From Phorcus lineatus (Eukaryota > Mollusca > Gastropoda > Trochida > Trochidae), in contig OV121098.1 of NCBI GenBank assembly GCA_921293015.1, positions 18,624,161 through 18,688,160 of the forward strand: DNA of 64,000 nt, read 5' to 3'. Shown one piece after another: positions 24,713 to 36,575 of the stretch (the stretch's first letter is position 1; each line of letters begins with the position of its first letter). The position numbers were made by a program, and so were the translations under genes. A model generated the notes under the pieces. That model was not told where the DNA came from. It saw only the letters and a program-made list of their open reading frames with translations, and ran no database searches.

Positions 24713-25004
24713 CTGGTAACTCTCATAACTGGTAACTCTCATAACTTGTAACTCTCATAACTGGTAACTCTCATAACTGGTAACTCTCATAACTGGTAAC
24801 TCTCATAACGGGTAACTCTCATAACTTGTAACTCTCATAACGGGTAACTCTCATAACTGGTAACTCTCATAACTGGTAACTCTCATAACTGGTAACTCTC
24901 ATAACGGGTAACTCTCATAACTTGTAATTCTCATAACTGGTAATTCTCATAACTGGTAACTCTCATAACTGGTAACTCTCATAACTGGTAACTCTCATAA
25001 CTGG
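24713..25004. repeat. 16-bp minisatellite, about 18 copies
   Basis: Very uniform tandem units CTGGTAACTCTCATAA. The first base pairs vary (CTGG, CTTG, CGGG) and two units have AATTCTC. The order CTGG, CTGG, CTGG, CGGG, CTTG recurs, suggesting block duplication of several units. Confidence 0.96.
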
Positions 25005-25950
25005 ATTTCTTGTAACTATCAAACCTGCAACTGGTTTGTTTGAGAAAAATATTTGTTATTCAAAATAGAAAATATTACATTTGATAACGAATCTCAAATT
25101 TGGTGATTTTAATTCACTGTAAAATTTGTTTTTATTTCAAGCAATGTAGGATTGTCCCTGAATTCCAAACACTTGAGTAATTTGATTCAGTTCTGAAGTT
25201 GGTTATTCTGATGATTATATCCACACCCTCTAACTAGCATAACATAGAAACTAAGTGTTGTATAATGGTTTTATCATCTATGCAAAGGGTCACATAAGAG
25301 AAGTGATAACTGATGAAGAAAGAAGGGCTAGAAGTGGCGAAGATCAATAAGTTATAAACAGTAGCGCTGCATGCTCTTTGAGGGGGGACGCAAGGCAGCA
25401 CCAGCAGCTCATGTTGTTTGAAGTTTTATCTTCAACCTGATATTAGTTGCTTGTCACATCAGAGGACATCCTTTAGTTATTAACATCCATATTAATTTTA
25501 CTGCCCTCACTGGTTCATCATATTTCATCCTTTGATGAACAAAAACTGTTCAGATGATATATATTTAATATTGGATTGGTTAAGAAAAACAAATCCAAAG
25601 TTTGTGTAATATACAAATTCAAGATTTATAAGATATGCTCTTTATTTGGATTTTAAGAAATATGCTGAAAATGCAACATTTACTCTGTTTTTTGAGGGCT
25701 TAATGTGGAAATCTTTTTCAAATAATTGCGTACCAAATTTTTTTGGAGGACTACTGGGGGACTGACATGAGACCAGCATGAGGGGAAGTTGGAGGGTTGC
25801 AAGAGGGGACAGGTTGGGTGAAATCAGCTCAAGGTGATTTAGGGGAGTAACATAGCTTGTGTAATGAAGCAGGTGTATGGAGACAGAGAGGTAAATCCAT
25901 TGTGTAGCAGAACCTGCTGGAGCTCTAGGACTGTTAGACTAACATATAGT
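25005..25950. other. Non-coding stretch, nothing recognised
   Basis: Ordinary AT-rich sequence. No open frame or element that I can support. Confidence 0.55.
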
Positions 25951-26118
25951 CCCTGAAAAAAAGGTTTCAATAAAAATTATTTTTCAATTTTTGGTATGAA
26001 ATAATATAAAAAAGGAGTCCTGTACAATTCTTAATTTCAGGCTGAGGCAACTAGACTTGCCAACATTTTCTAGACTTAAGAAGGCTCCTTTAATATTTTG
26101 CCATAGGGTCTGGATGAC
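25951..26118. repeat. Dispersed repeat, copy 1 of 2
   Basis: Similar along its length to 40686-40846 in the same orientation. Shared blocks include TTTGGTATGAAATAATATAA, GGCTGAGGCAACTAGACTTG, CCAACATTTTCTAGACTTA and GGATGAC. Similarity is around 85% by eye. A short inverted pair, TATAGTC and GACTATA, flanks this copy but not the other. The family is unassigned and is most simply a non-autonomous transposon or retroposon fragment. Confidence 0.8.
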
Positions 26119-27943
26119 AGACTATAGGACTGTCACAGCACTGACAACCCATGAAGTCAGAGATGGGAGAAGTCTTCTTGCTTTGAAAACTCTTCAAGCA
26201 CTTTCCAACTCCTTTACCCATATGGCATAGGCCTGCTAGTCGGCTAGTCCATTATAACTGGCAAGGCGCACACTCCGGAGAGTAACAACTTGGTATTTTA
26301 GGAACTGTTTTTGCCTGGCTGCAAGTTCATTGATCCATCTGTGCAAGGCTGATAATGCTGTTGAGATTCCTTTGTACTTGACTAACAGACCCCCCTTCTC
26401 CTCCCGATTTCAGCGTCCACTACCTTCCCCCCCTCAGTCTGAGAGAAATGGGGCAGTCCAGCCAGCAGTGTAGCACTGGTTATTCCATAAACACATCTCT
26501 CTTGCAGGCTGGTTCCCCTCCACTCTCATAGGATAGTTCCGGGCAAAATGGCTGAAATCTGAACAAGAAAGTTTCCAAGTTTCTGGACAAGTCTTAACAG
26601 CTTACTTCAACACCAGAAAGTTCCTGTCTTGGATTAAAGGATTAACTGTGAAACTCTCCAAGTGTTGAAGATCCTTGTGGTCAACTTCTTGTTGGATAAT
26701 TGTTGATATTCTTCTGGACTCGGGCTGGAGAAGTGACGGATAGGTAAGACATGATCTTCTTGTTGCTTGTGTTTTGTACTGTGTCTTGTATCTGTACATG
26801 TGTATACTCTTGGCTTGACTCTACCTCTGAGGAAGCAGAGCGTTTCTCTACATGTGTGAGACACAGAGCAGGTTACATGGAGGACAGGCAGGTCGCTGAG
26901 ATAGGTGCCATGTTTGTTTACCAGTGATCCTTGCATGAGTAACAGTGTTATTTTGGACATGCTTAGTGTTTGATGCGTCATAAGAACTCTGAGGTGTATA
27001 AAAAACATGAATGAAGCTTGAATCAACAATAGGTCACAAGAGCTTATGTTATAAACAGGTATAGGAGATGAGTAAAATTGTTATGGAATGTCAACAGTGT
27101 TTTCAAGACTTGTGGGTGTAACACTACAGAAGAGTAAATCAGTCAGTTGAAGGGTGTATCTTATGTATTCAGGTGTATATGAAGATGTTCTTGTGTATCA
27201 AGTGAACCGATGGTATTGTATGGATTGGAACGGACTGGTTGATGTAGTTTCATTGCTGTATCAGTGTGGCCATTTGAGACATGGAAACTTGTACTTGTAG
27301 GCTTAATTTGACTTTGAGTAATAGTAACAGAAAAAGGTTATAAGTCAATTGTCAACATTAGTTCAAATTCAGTATAATATTCTTATTATGTTTGATATTG
27401 CCTCAAAACTTTGCACGTGAAAAAAATATATGAAAAATTTGAAAAGTAGTGTGTACAAAAACCATTCAATATAAGCTGATGATTTGAAAAATCAAAAATC
27501 ATTTTCAACTCATGCCTCTATTTTATGTGCAATAGTTTCATGTAGTGAATTTGCAGTCTAATGAATAATAAAGAGGACTGGAGCAATGTCCATGTGTGGG
27601 TTTAGTGGGAGGTTGGACAAGAGGCAGCAGCACTTCTATTACACAGCGAATGTAAAACAATGCCAGGACAGGGAGGGAGGGGAGACAGGTTCCACTGGTT
27701 GGTCTCAGATTTCTGGCTGGAGAAAGTCTCTCACGCAATCTATTGTCAGGGGGTCAAAAAATGAAAGCATGAATGCGGTATTGTATTCAATTAATTAGGC
27801 AATTTAATTTGACAGTGTAGCACGTTCACAGTGTTTGAAGCAGAGGGCTGGCTGGTTACTTATTGATGGGTGATTGGTCATATCACATTGCGTTGTATAA
27901 GATGATAGGGGATGGAATTATATTGATAGACTACAGACACATA

Positions 27944-27997
27944 GGGGGAGGGGTTGGGGGAACTGGATGTCGGATAGTAGAGGGGGAGAGGGGAAGG
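27944..27997 (+). other. G-rich patch
   Basis: G runs of 5, 4 and 5 at 27944-27960, then GGGGGAGAGGGG at about 27983. Several G runs within 50 bases give some quadruplex potential, but the spacing is less favourable than at 6.4 or 33.1 kb. Confidence 0.5.
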
Positions 27998-28099
27998 TGG
28001 TAGAGCTAGTGATATTGTGCAAGAGTAAGAAGGTAGACAACTGTTCTACATGCAGTAAGGGTTGGTCGGAATGCTACACAGAATTTCAGCGTAGTACCA

Positions 28100-28205
28100 T
28101 CCATGGTTCGCTATAGTTCCAGCCAATGCTCGCAGGTTTCACCGGAATGCATCGCAACAAAAGTGTTGAGGGCTTTTCTCTGCAATAATACTAGCAGCTG
28201 TGATG
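28100..28205. repeat. Old dispersed repeat, copy C
   Basis: GTTCCAGCCAATGCTCGCAG, GTTTCACCGGAATGCATCGC, AACAAAAGTGTTGAGGGCTT and CTCTGCAATAATACTAGC parallel the blocks of copies A, B and D. This is the most complete copy and keeps a few CpGs. Confidence 0.45.
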
Positions 28206-29444
28206 TAAGTGAAATACTCTTGAAAGTGACGTGAAACTCTAAATAGCGTCATCACCTCACCTCTTTTCACAAGTAAGAAATGAAAGTCACTTTTTACAAA
28301 ATGGATTTGCTACAAGTCCAGGTCTCCATGGAGAAGTTATACCATTTTCAAAAGAAATTAGGCTTTGTCAGGATTTTTTAGTACATAAGAAAGAATAGAA
28401 AATCTTGTCAGTAACATACGTTGTTTGCGATAATGATATCATAAAAAGGGCATTTTCATTCCAAAATGATATTTTTTTATCATGTCATGATTGAAGATGG
28501 AATTTTTTTTACTTCATTTATATATATAAATTGACAAAGCGAGAGACAGAAGACATTGCAGTGTATCTGATGGATGGGGGATTGTGCTTCACAGAGACGA
28601 GAGAAAAACTAGTGTCTTCATCTATAGGATGTGTCTGTCTAAACCAGTGCTGGGCAGCTAACATCAGTGATTCACTCCCACTAAGGCTAAAAAATGTTCC
28701 TGAATTATTTTTGCTCTAATTTTGAGTTTAAGATTTTTAAGGCTTCGATACTAGATATCAGTGATTATAATTGACAGTTCATTTCCCTGACTTTCTCCTG
28801 TCTGTGATCTTAGCCTAAAACATATTGCAATTATATTCACAACTTTGGTCCCATCAGTGTGTGATGATATCAAAGTGAAGCTAGCTTTATTTCTATGGAA
28901 AGCTACAGGGTTCCGACATCTTGCCACTCTTTTTCTTCATGCAGCCGGTGAACATGAAAATCTAACTTGATTTCTTTCACTTGGTTTGGAAGATCAGATT
29001 TGAAGTCCAACAATGTCATTCCAAACCCTATTTTTGTAAAAGTGTTGTTTAATGTTGTGGCATTAAGAATCAAAGGAAACAACAATGTAACCAGGGTAAC
29101 TCTGTAAAACCATTCTTACCACCCTAATACAGACAATCTTGATTGTCTACATTTTAGAGACATGTACAATTGAGCTATGCCAGTATGAGACCCAAACTAT
29201 TATTGAATTGAAATACACTATCACATTACACGCTGATAGTGGGTGTTAACAATGTTGTCTAACGAGGGGAGGGGCGCAGAGGTGGATAACACACTAGATA
29301 AGAGGGAGGAGGATCCACTAATTAACACCCAGTAATTAGTCCCAGCTGGGGTCAAAGTGAAGACATGCAACACGAGACAGAAGAGATAAGCAGGGCACGT
29401 ACTCCTCACATCATCGTAGGGTCCTCTTCCCTTCTCCTTCAACG

Positions 29445-30060
29445 CACTAGTGCACACCAATATTTCTTTAACACAACGAATGCACAGATACTGCATATCT
29501 CTCGATATTATTCAAGAACCTCACTCAAATAATCTTCCTCGTAAGTTATTTAACGAATATTTACGTATTCAGGTAGTAAAGTTGATTTTTAAAGACCGGA
29601 AGTATTTAATGTTACGTTACAATAAATCCGCATGAACTATGATATCGGAAATATTAAGATTTTGCTTATAACCGAAAAAGCGGAAACGGCAGCCGCTTTG
29701 GTCGATCTAATAGCAACGCTAGTGCTGTGTTATTAAGTCGGTATATTTACAACATTGCTTTCATTAAACATAATTCATTAATTGTTCTCAGTGCAGAGTT
29801 TAGGTAAATTCAACAGCTGCACATAATAAGTGTTCAGCCACTTTAAACTGTCTATAATTTATCCGTTTTGTGCACAGCTAACCTTAGATTTGTTATATGT
29901 CCAAGCCGACAGCGGCTGTCTAAATTTTTTCATTGTTGATTGCAGGTCAATTGTAAAGAATTTTAAGTATTTCATTGCATCGATAGAAAGCTTAAGGGAT
30001 TGCATAAGTCCTCTTAAACCTTAAAATAGCCAATTTAAACCGTAAAAGCGTGCACTAGTG
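29445..30060. mobile_element. Candidate CACTA-ended non-autonomous element
   Basis: The block starts with CACTAGTGCAC and ends with its exact inverse GTGCACTAGTG, giving 11-bp terminal inverted repeats that begin with CACTA as in the CACTA (EnSpm) superfamily. No transposase frame is present. The 616-bp interior is CpG-rich (about 22 CpG by my count, near expectation for its base composition), whereas flanking DNA is CpG-poor, so the limits coincide with a composition change. The adjacent bases (ACG and CCT) do not form the 3-bp target duplication expected of the family. Alternatively it is an unmethylated promoter-like block with ACCGGAAGT (29594) and a hairpin AAAGCGG/CCGCTTT (about 29678-29700). 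Confidence 0.4.
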
Positions 30061-30600
30061 CCTTTCATCTCTCTCTCTATCTTGTCTCTCCCTTTCTCCT
30101 CATCTCTTTCTTGTCTCTCCCTTTCTCTTCATCTCCCTATCTTGTCTCTCCCTTTCTCTTCATCTCTCTTCATCTCTATCTTGTCTCTCCCTTTCACTTC
30201 ATCTCTATCTTGTCTCTCCCTTCTCTTCATCTCTCTCCCTATCTTGTCTCTCCCTTCTCTTCATCTCTATCTTGTCTCTCCCTTTTTCTTCATCTCTATC
30301 TTGTCTCTCCCTTTCCCTTCATCTCTATCTTGTCTCTCCCTTTCTCTTCATCTCTATCTTGTCTCTCCCTTCTCTTCATCTCTCTCCCTATCTTGTCTCT
30401 CCCTTTCTCTTCATCTCTATCTTGTCTCTCCCTTTCTCTTCATCTCTATCTTGTCTCTCCCTTTCTCTTCACCTCTATCTTGTCTCTCCCTTTCCCTTCA
30501 TCTCTATCTTGTCTCTCCCTTTCTCTTCATCTCTATCTTGTCTATCCCTTTCTCTTCATCTCTCTCTATATTGTCTCTCCCTTCTCTTCAGTTAATCCTC
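30061..30600 (+). repeat. ~29-bp polypyrimidine minisatellite, about 18 copies
   Basis: Units CTTCATCTCTATCTTGTCTC plus TCCCTTTCT, almost pure C/T on the plus strand, with T-to-C and length variants. The array decays to about 30660. Because there are so few purines the plus-strand frames stay open, giving frames of 350, 222 and 107 codons (for example 30058-31110) full of ILSLPFSSSLSC-type repeats; these are not genes. Long homopyrimidine DNA can form triplexes. Confidence 0.95.
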
Positions 30601-30867
30601 ATCATATCATTTCACTTTATCTTGTTTGTCTCTTGTCTCTCCCTATGCTATCTCTCCATCTTATCAACCTTTATCTTATTTATCTGTCTCAATCTATTCT
30701 CAAATATCAATCATATCTGTACATGTTTGACATTATTTTTGTGTCTATCCCCTTGTATCTTTTTGTCTTTACATTGTAGTGTCTGTGTAGCTGGTCTCTT
30801 TATCTCTGTCACCCTATCTCTTTCTGTGATGGTATATGTTATTTTACCTCTCTCCCAGTCCCCACCG

Positions 30868-30887
30868 CCCCCCCCCCCCCCCCCCCC
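30868..30887. repeat. C20 homopolymer
   Basis: An uninterrupted run of 20 C preceded by CCCCACCG. It is G-quadruplex-prone on the minus strand and i-motif-prone on the plus strand, and prone to length error in sequencing or assembly. Confidence 0.95.
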
Positions 30888-33131
30888 TAAGTACTTAAAA
30901 CCTATTTCTCTTGCTTTGTCATCTCTCTGCTACCCTCTCACCTCCTTCCACCTCCTATTTCAAATCCTGCTCAGTTCCTTCTTTACTGCGTTATTTTGTC
31001 TTCTTCAATTATTCTTAATTGTTCAAAACAGATCATTTGTAATTCAGAAATTATTACATGTCCGCACTCACACTGTCATGTCATTAATCAAAGTGTTTGA
31101 CATTCATTGATAAATTTAACTTATACATTACAAACAAAGACTTGGAGTTCCCTAATGTGTTTATGATATAATGCTCTCATTTAATTGGGTACCAAAGATC
31201 AATGTTAACAAGCGAATGATTGGGTAGATATCATTCCGCAGGTTTCATGTCAGAAAGCTGTTTCATTCAGTCAGACTTGGGCAAGAGAGTGTTCTCCCTT
31301 GAGTGGTGGCTCCCCCTAGGTTGAGTCACTAGTACTAACTGCACCCATGACGATTGGCTCTGCTTGAGTTCACATAAAGGTCTCAGTTTTATAATTAACT
31401 CTGATCGCTTGATTACTTATCCAAGACCACAAAAACATCAGAAACCTTTGATACTGTTTACCTGCCACTAATGTTTGGCTTATGATGTCTCAGTCAACAT
31501 ACCTTCAAAACAAACAATAAAAAAGTAGCATTTAAGAAATTCCCACTGAATATATTAGTTGCTGATTATATTTTGAAAAATGAAATGGCAATATCAAATT
31601 TCATCAAATAAAACACCATAGGGATTAGGTAAATTAGTTTTTAATGATCATGTCCTTTTTGTAAAATCATAGCGTTCAGATTTCAAGGAGAATTAGAATA
31701 AGAATGGAACGCCCTTGACGGCATACCTATCAACATCATATTTATTCTGTTCATCTATCAACTTTCTCTCAGCTCTCATATATATCTGTTAGATAGGTTT
31801 CTTTTTGATATCACCTTGAGGACATCTTTTCATGTCGAGCTCAGCATTTATTTTAGCTTCAAGCAACAATTTTCATCAGATCCAGTAGTCATAGTTGAAG
31901 GGATCAAATATCTTAAATGGAGATTAAGCTTAATTAGTTTGTAGATATTGTCAGTTCTAAAGTTCAAGTTGTTGAGACTGTTACAGTGTCCACATCCACC
32001 ACCCACCTGTTCTTATATTGTATTCTTATATGGATGCTTGTGAAGGTTAAATTGATATTGTCCAAAGTTATTTTCCTTTTTAAACAGCTCATCTTAACAA
32101 CCTGTTAAGAAGGACATGATTTGTTCTGATTTCAGCAATCTTGTATGTTCTTTTATTGCATTGTTACGAGGGCTGCAAGGTTCATTAAATAAATGATGCA
32201 AATTGAGTTAAACTAATGCATTTGTGATTTGTTTCTGAAGTCAGCAGCGATAAATCCTAATCAAGCCAGCTGAGTGCATGGGCCTTGCACCCTGTTGAGT
32301 AACTCTGATAGATTCATTAACTAATGTTCTTTTGGTAACGGGCGGCACATTGCTGATGAACAAGTTGACATGAAATTAATTTGAGATGTGTCATCCTCCA
32401 CCAAATGAAGCAGGTCGACCTGAAACAATATAGCAGAGCTTCATTGGCCCAGTCACGTCCCATGGCCACATGTCCCAGAATCCTTCAACAAAAAGGAATC
32501 TGCTCACCATTTTTAGTTTAAAACTTGGGAGTAAAATCAATGAATTTAGAAACCCAAAGGAGAGATTTTCTAGTAATTTGTCACATTTATGACAATAAAT
32601 TAATAATTCAGCTGATTCTTTCCAAAAAAAAAGTTAACTATCTAAGGTGATGGGAAAGATTGATTTTGAAATGAGGAAGACTGACGCGGTGTGAAGACAG
32701 CTAGGGGTATTAGAGAGGTAATGACATCCCCGCTTGGAGTCCCCGCCTAACCTGACAGACCCAGCCGATTGTTTCACTTTATTTGGGCCAGGAAGTAATT
32801 AAGTGAATACTTTAATCATTTGAAAGTGATTTTGTTGAAGCTGACGAGGCTGATAATGAGGATGCCGCTGAAGCTTCTCCTGGCCCCAGGTCTTTGCTTT
32901 CAAGTCAAGACTCACCCAGATTATTAAAATCATCCGCTACAATCAAAGAAATGTAGCAGTCCTCCTGGCAAAGTCACAGAGCATCACAAGATTAAAAATG
33001 AAAATTAAGAATGTAATCCATCCTGTGCATGTCAAGGTGTTTGAGGTTGATGTTTGATGATATTTTTGATGCTGTAATATATTGATTAAGTGAAGGTCCA
33101 ATGAGGATGGATGTGATGGGGGTGGAGCTGG

Positions 33132-33176
33132 AGGGGGGTGGGGGGATGAAATGTTGGAGGGGGGGAGGGGGGGAGT
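33132..33176 (+). other. Strong G-quadruplex motif
   Basis: G6-T-G6 followed after 13 bases by G7-A-G7. The paired long G runs with one-base loops should fold readily on the plus strand. Structure is predicted from the pattern only. Confidence 0.75.
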
Positions 33177-34036
33177 CATGCTTTAGGAGGGCAGTTGTGG
33201 GTTCAGGAAGAGAGATTATACCCTGCAGACAACACATCTGAAGAGATAAACACACTGGTCAAAATAGATGAAAGAGATATAGCTGCAAGAGGTACTGCTG
33301 CCCACTGTTTGATGTAAAGGTCCCCCTCACTAGATATGTGCTGCATGTGACTAAACTAAACCTATCTCTACCAGTCCTGTCCACACACGTCAAATCAAAA
33401 TCATCTACTGTTCACCTGTTAGAGCTGAGCAAAGATTAAGCTCACCAAGACAGCTCAGCAAACCTACGCAAGTGAAGTGAAGCCCGATCTTGAATCATTG
33501 CCTTTATAGCTTGTGGCACAGGAAACCGAACCTCATGCAGTCACTCTGCTGTCATCAGTGTGTGCCATGCAAGCATTTCTGATATCTGCGTAATTGAATG
33601 TAGCACACTTTCATTTTTATGCCCTTTGTGAAATTATGACTCAATTACTTTAAAGAACTAATTTCATTTGTTTTGCAACCTGATGAAAACCAATTACCTC
33701 TGCTTGAAAAGAACAAAGGAAATGTGAAATTACCGTTTCACAGACAATTGTATAGAACACTACATGTCTCTTTTGTTTGTGTGTTGACACTCTTCTGCGT
33801 CTTTATTCTGATGACAGTTGACTTTTGTATTTTTCACAAGTTGCAAAACTCTGTGATGGACTCTTTGATGAATTTCAGAGACAGTGTAATATCAGCCCTG
33901 TAGAAGAACTTCTCTGCTTCCTGTGATAGCTGCCTGCAGCCTCAAGTGAAGTTAGTGATTGATTCCTGAATGATCAAATATTTGCATTCCCTGCAATTAG
34001 TCTAGAGCACTCACACTTGTAGGTATCAGTCAGAGG

Positions 34037-34069
34037 TCATGTGACAGATCATGTGACCAGGTCATGTGA
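34037..34069. promoter_or_regulatory. Cluster of three TCATGTGA boxes
   Basis: TCATGTGA occurs at 34037, 34049 and 34062, i.e. every 12-13 bases. This octamer is the M-box type E-box bound by the MITF/TFE family of bHLH-ZIP factors in animals. The spacing of about one helical turn fits a composite binding site but could equally be a short decayed tandem repeat. Confidence 0.35.
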
Positions 34070-36140
34070 TATCAAGGCTATAATTTGATTGGCTTACTGC
34101 TGGGATCTCACCTTTTATGACCTTTGCAAACAAGTTTATCAGTTGCCTGAATTCTCTGATTGCCCTGGCTGGTATTGGCTAGTATCAAACAGAGTGAGAA
34201 GACTGTTCTAGACAGCGGAATCTAGGGTTTCCGACTGTTTCTATTTATCAAGATTGTATCGTACACAACTATTTTCCCAACACCAGGAATCTACCAAGCC
34301 ATTCAGTACAGCATTCTAACCCTGGAAAATCAAAACAGATTACTTTTATTTGAAAGATATGAATCACTGCCACAATGTGTAATTCTTTAGAAGACGGACA
34401 GAGAGAGTAATTAATGGCTGAGCACTATGAAACAGTTCAGTTCAGTGACTTCTGATAGAATACAGGCCTGGGGTTATCAAAGATGCCTGCACATTGCATG
34501 CTAATGTCTCGTTCTTTAATAAGAATAACAAGATGTTGCATATCAATAAGCCAAGGAGTCCCTGTGTAATGTCATATTGAGATTCATTCTGGAACTTTTG
34601 CATTGATTTGATAGCACATGACACTGAAAGGGCCCAGTAAGTTTGTTATTGCTTGAGATGACGGTAGTATTAGCCTCTAAAGTTGTGAGTTACTGTGATA
34701 TATCAGCACAATATAATGCACCTGGTCATTGATGTAGATATGAAAGGTATAACCTTAGTGTGATCTCATTCATGTGATATAACTGCATTAAATTATTATC
34801 AGGATGAACACTATCTCTTTTTATCCTTCCAATCAGTTACAACATACTGCAATGTTTTTAATGATCTAAGTAGAAGTAGTATCTATAGTAGACTATTTTA
34901 TTATTTAGAACATCTAAAACTTTCTTGTAATAAAGTTTCAGCTGATGCTAAAGGTTTCAGTCTAATGAAAAACCAGCGTGTTGGTACAGGTTTTCCGCAA
35001 CCAATGATACTAAGAAGAACATTGACGATGAATGTTCATGCCGTAAGTCTTAGGCTGTTGAAATGATTTGTAGCAAGGCATTGAATAGCAAATTTACAGG
35101 GTTTGCCAATCTTCACCAAACTGATGATATAAGATAAGCTGTCCTGATTAATATCCAGCTACAGGAAGGTCTCAAGTCACCTCACCAGGCTCTGTGTGTT
35201 GCTAGAAGACTAGAGCAGGTCAGAGTCCGGAGAGCTTGAGTCCCTGCAGCTAAAATTGTAGAAAGTAAAAACACAAAAATACAATCTCTATGTATAGAAA
35301 GTATGATTTTCCAAAAGGATGAAGAACTCAATTAGAAACCATTCCATCGCCGCCACATTCCTGGAAGTAATTGCTACATGAAAGTAGAGACTTGTCTTTC
35401 TAGGTTTGTTTTATGTTGCTTTGATGAGACAAATTGGCACTACAATAGTTAGCATAGCTGCAGTCATTAGTTGGGAGATTTTATATACACCGTTTCTCAC
35501 CGCATGGTGGGATAAAGGACGATCAATGGAACGTCTAGTTGTTTGTAAAATGATGCTGATTATTCTAGTCACGACTTGGCTTTGCATCTGTTAACATAAC
35601 ACATTATCAATCTGCCGTTGCTTCTACTTTGTGCCCCCTGCTTCCACAACATATGCACATTTCATTCTTCTTGTGACTCGCTTGCATTAGTTCAGAGAGA
35701 TGCTAATGGGTAGTCTGTCATCCAGCCCTGAGGGCTAGCATAATGTGAAATCTTGGCCACCGTAAAGCCATTCACCCATCTATATATGTTGAGGCTGAAC
35801 CATCAAAAGGTACCAGTTTAATCTGGGTAGAGAAATAATTTATTGCAATTTGTATAATTCTACCGTGCTGGGTTGAGTTGGTAACAGCAGTTCTCACTAC
35901 AATACATCGCTGCAATGAGCTTGCAGGCTGTCTTCCTATTATAGTAGTCGTCATAATATTTATTCCAAATCCCCTCACATATCATTTAGAGCAATGGTAC
36001 TTTGATGTGCTTTTACTCCCCTTCCCACTCCCTGATCCCCCCTCCCCTGACCCCCTTTGCCCTCATCATTCATCTCACTTTGTCATCACATTGTCAAACA
36101 AACATACAATGTTGATGATGCTGGGGATGTTGATTGTGTT

Positions 36141-36575
36141 GTGAACATTGGACCTGACGTACCAGTAGTGAGCTAGGTCAGTCTTCCTGCAGTGAACATT
36201 GGACCTGGCGTACCAGTAGTGAGCTAGGTCAGTCTTCCTGCAGTGAACATTGGACCTGGCGTACCAGTAGTGAGCTAGGTCAGTCTTCCTGCAGTGAACA
36301 TTGGACCTGGCGTACCAGTAGTGAACTAGGTCAGTCTTCCTGCAGTGAACATTGGACCTGGTGTACCAGTTGTGAGCTAGGTCAGTCTTCCTGCAGTGAA
36401 CATTGGACCTGGTGTACCAGTAGTGAGCTAGGTCAGTCTTTCTGCAGTGAACGTTGATCCCGGCGTACCAGTAGTGAGCTAGGTCAGTCTTCCTGCTGTG
36501 AACATTGGACCTGGTGTACCAGTAGTGAGCTAGGTCAGTCTTCCTGCAGTGAACATTGGACCTGGCGTACCAGTA
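36141..36575. repeat. 51-bp minisatellite, left part
   Basis: About 8.5 tandem units starting GTGAACATTGGACCTGGCGT, then ACCAGTAGTGAGCTAGGTCA and GTCTTCCTGCA. Differences are single bases (GGCGTA or GGTGTA, one GAACGTTGATCCCGG unit). CTGG-CGTA-CCAG in each unit is a small hairpin. The array is split by a LINE fragment and resumes in phase at 36825. Confidence 0.96.

Larger units (their letters stand above)
26119..29444. other. Non-coding stretch, no gene recognised
   Basis: Moderately mixed composition with C-rich patches near 26390-26450 and short open frames (up to 131 codons, minus strand, 26634-27029) that match nothing I know. It contains a G-rich patch at 27.94 kb and copy C of the old dispersed repeat. 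Confidence 0.55.
30888..36140. other. Long unique non-coding stretch
   Basis: A 5.2-kb stretch with almost no tandem repetition and no recognised exon. The part from about 32200 to 34000 is slightly GC-richer, contains several TAATTA and ATTAA cores and a G-quadruplex-type tract, and would be my first choice for conserved regulatory sequence, but nothing proves it. Open frames (60-88 codons) are unrecognised. The one at 33673-33903 has a hydrophobic stretch but no start context, splice context or family resemblance. Confidence 0.5.

Noticed and set aside
30058-31110. 350-codon plus-strand open frame rich in S, L, P and F
   Set aside because: It comes from the polypyrimidine array, which lacks purines and therefore stop codons. 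Composition alone explains it.
33673-33903. 76-codon frame with a hydrophobic segment, possible small membrane protein
   Set aside because: A single hydrophobic stretch in a short, unrecognised frame within AT-rich DNA is weak evidence.
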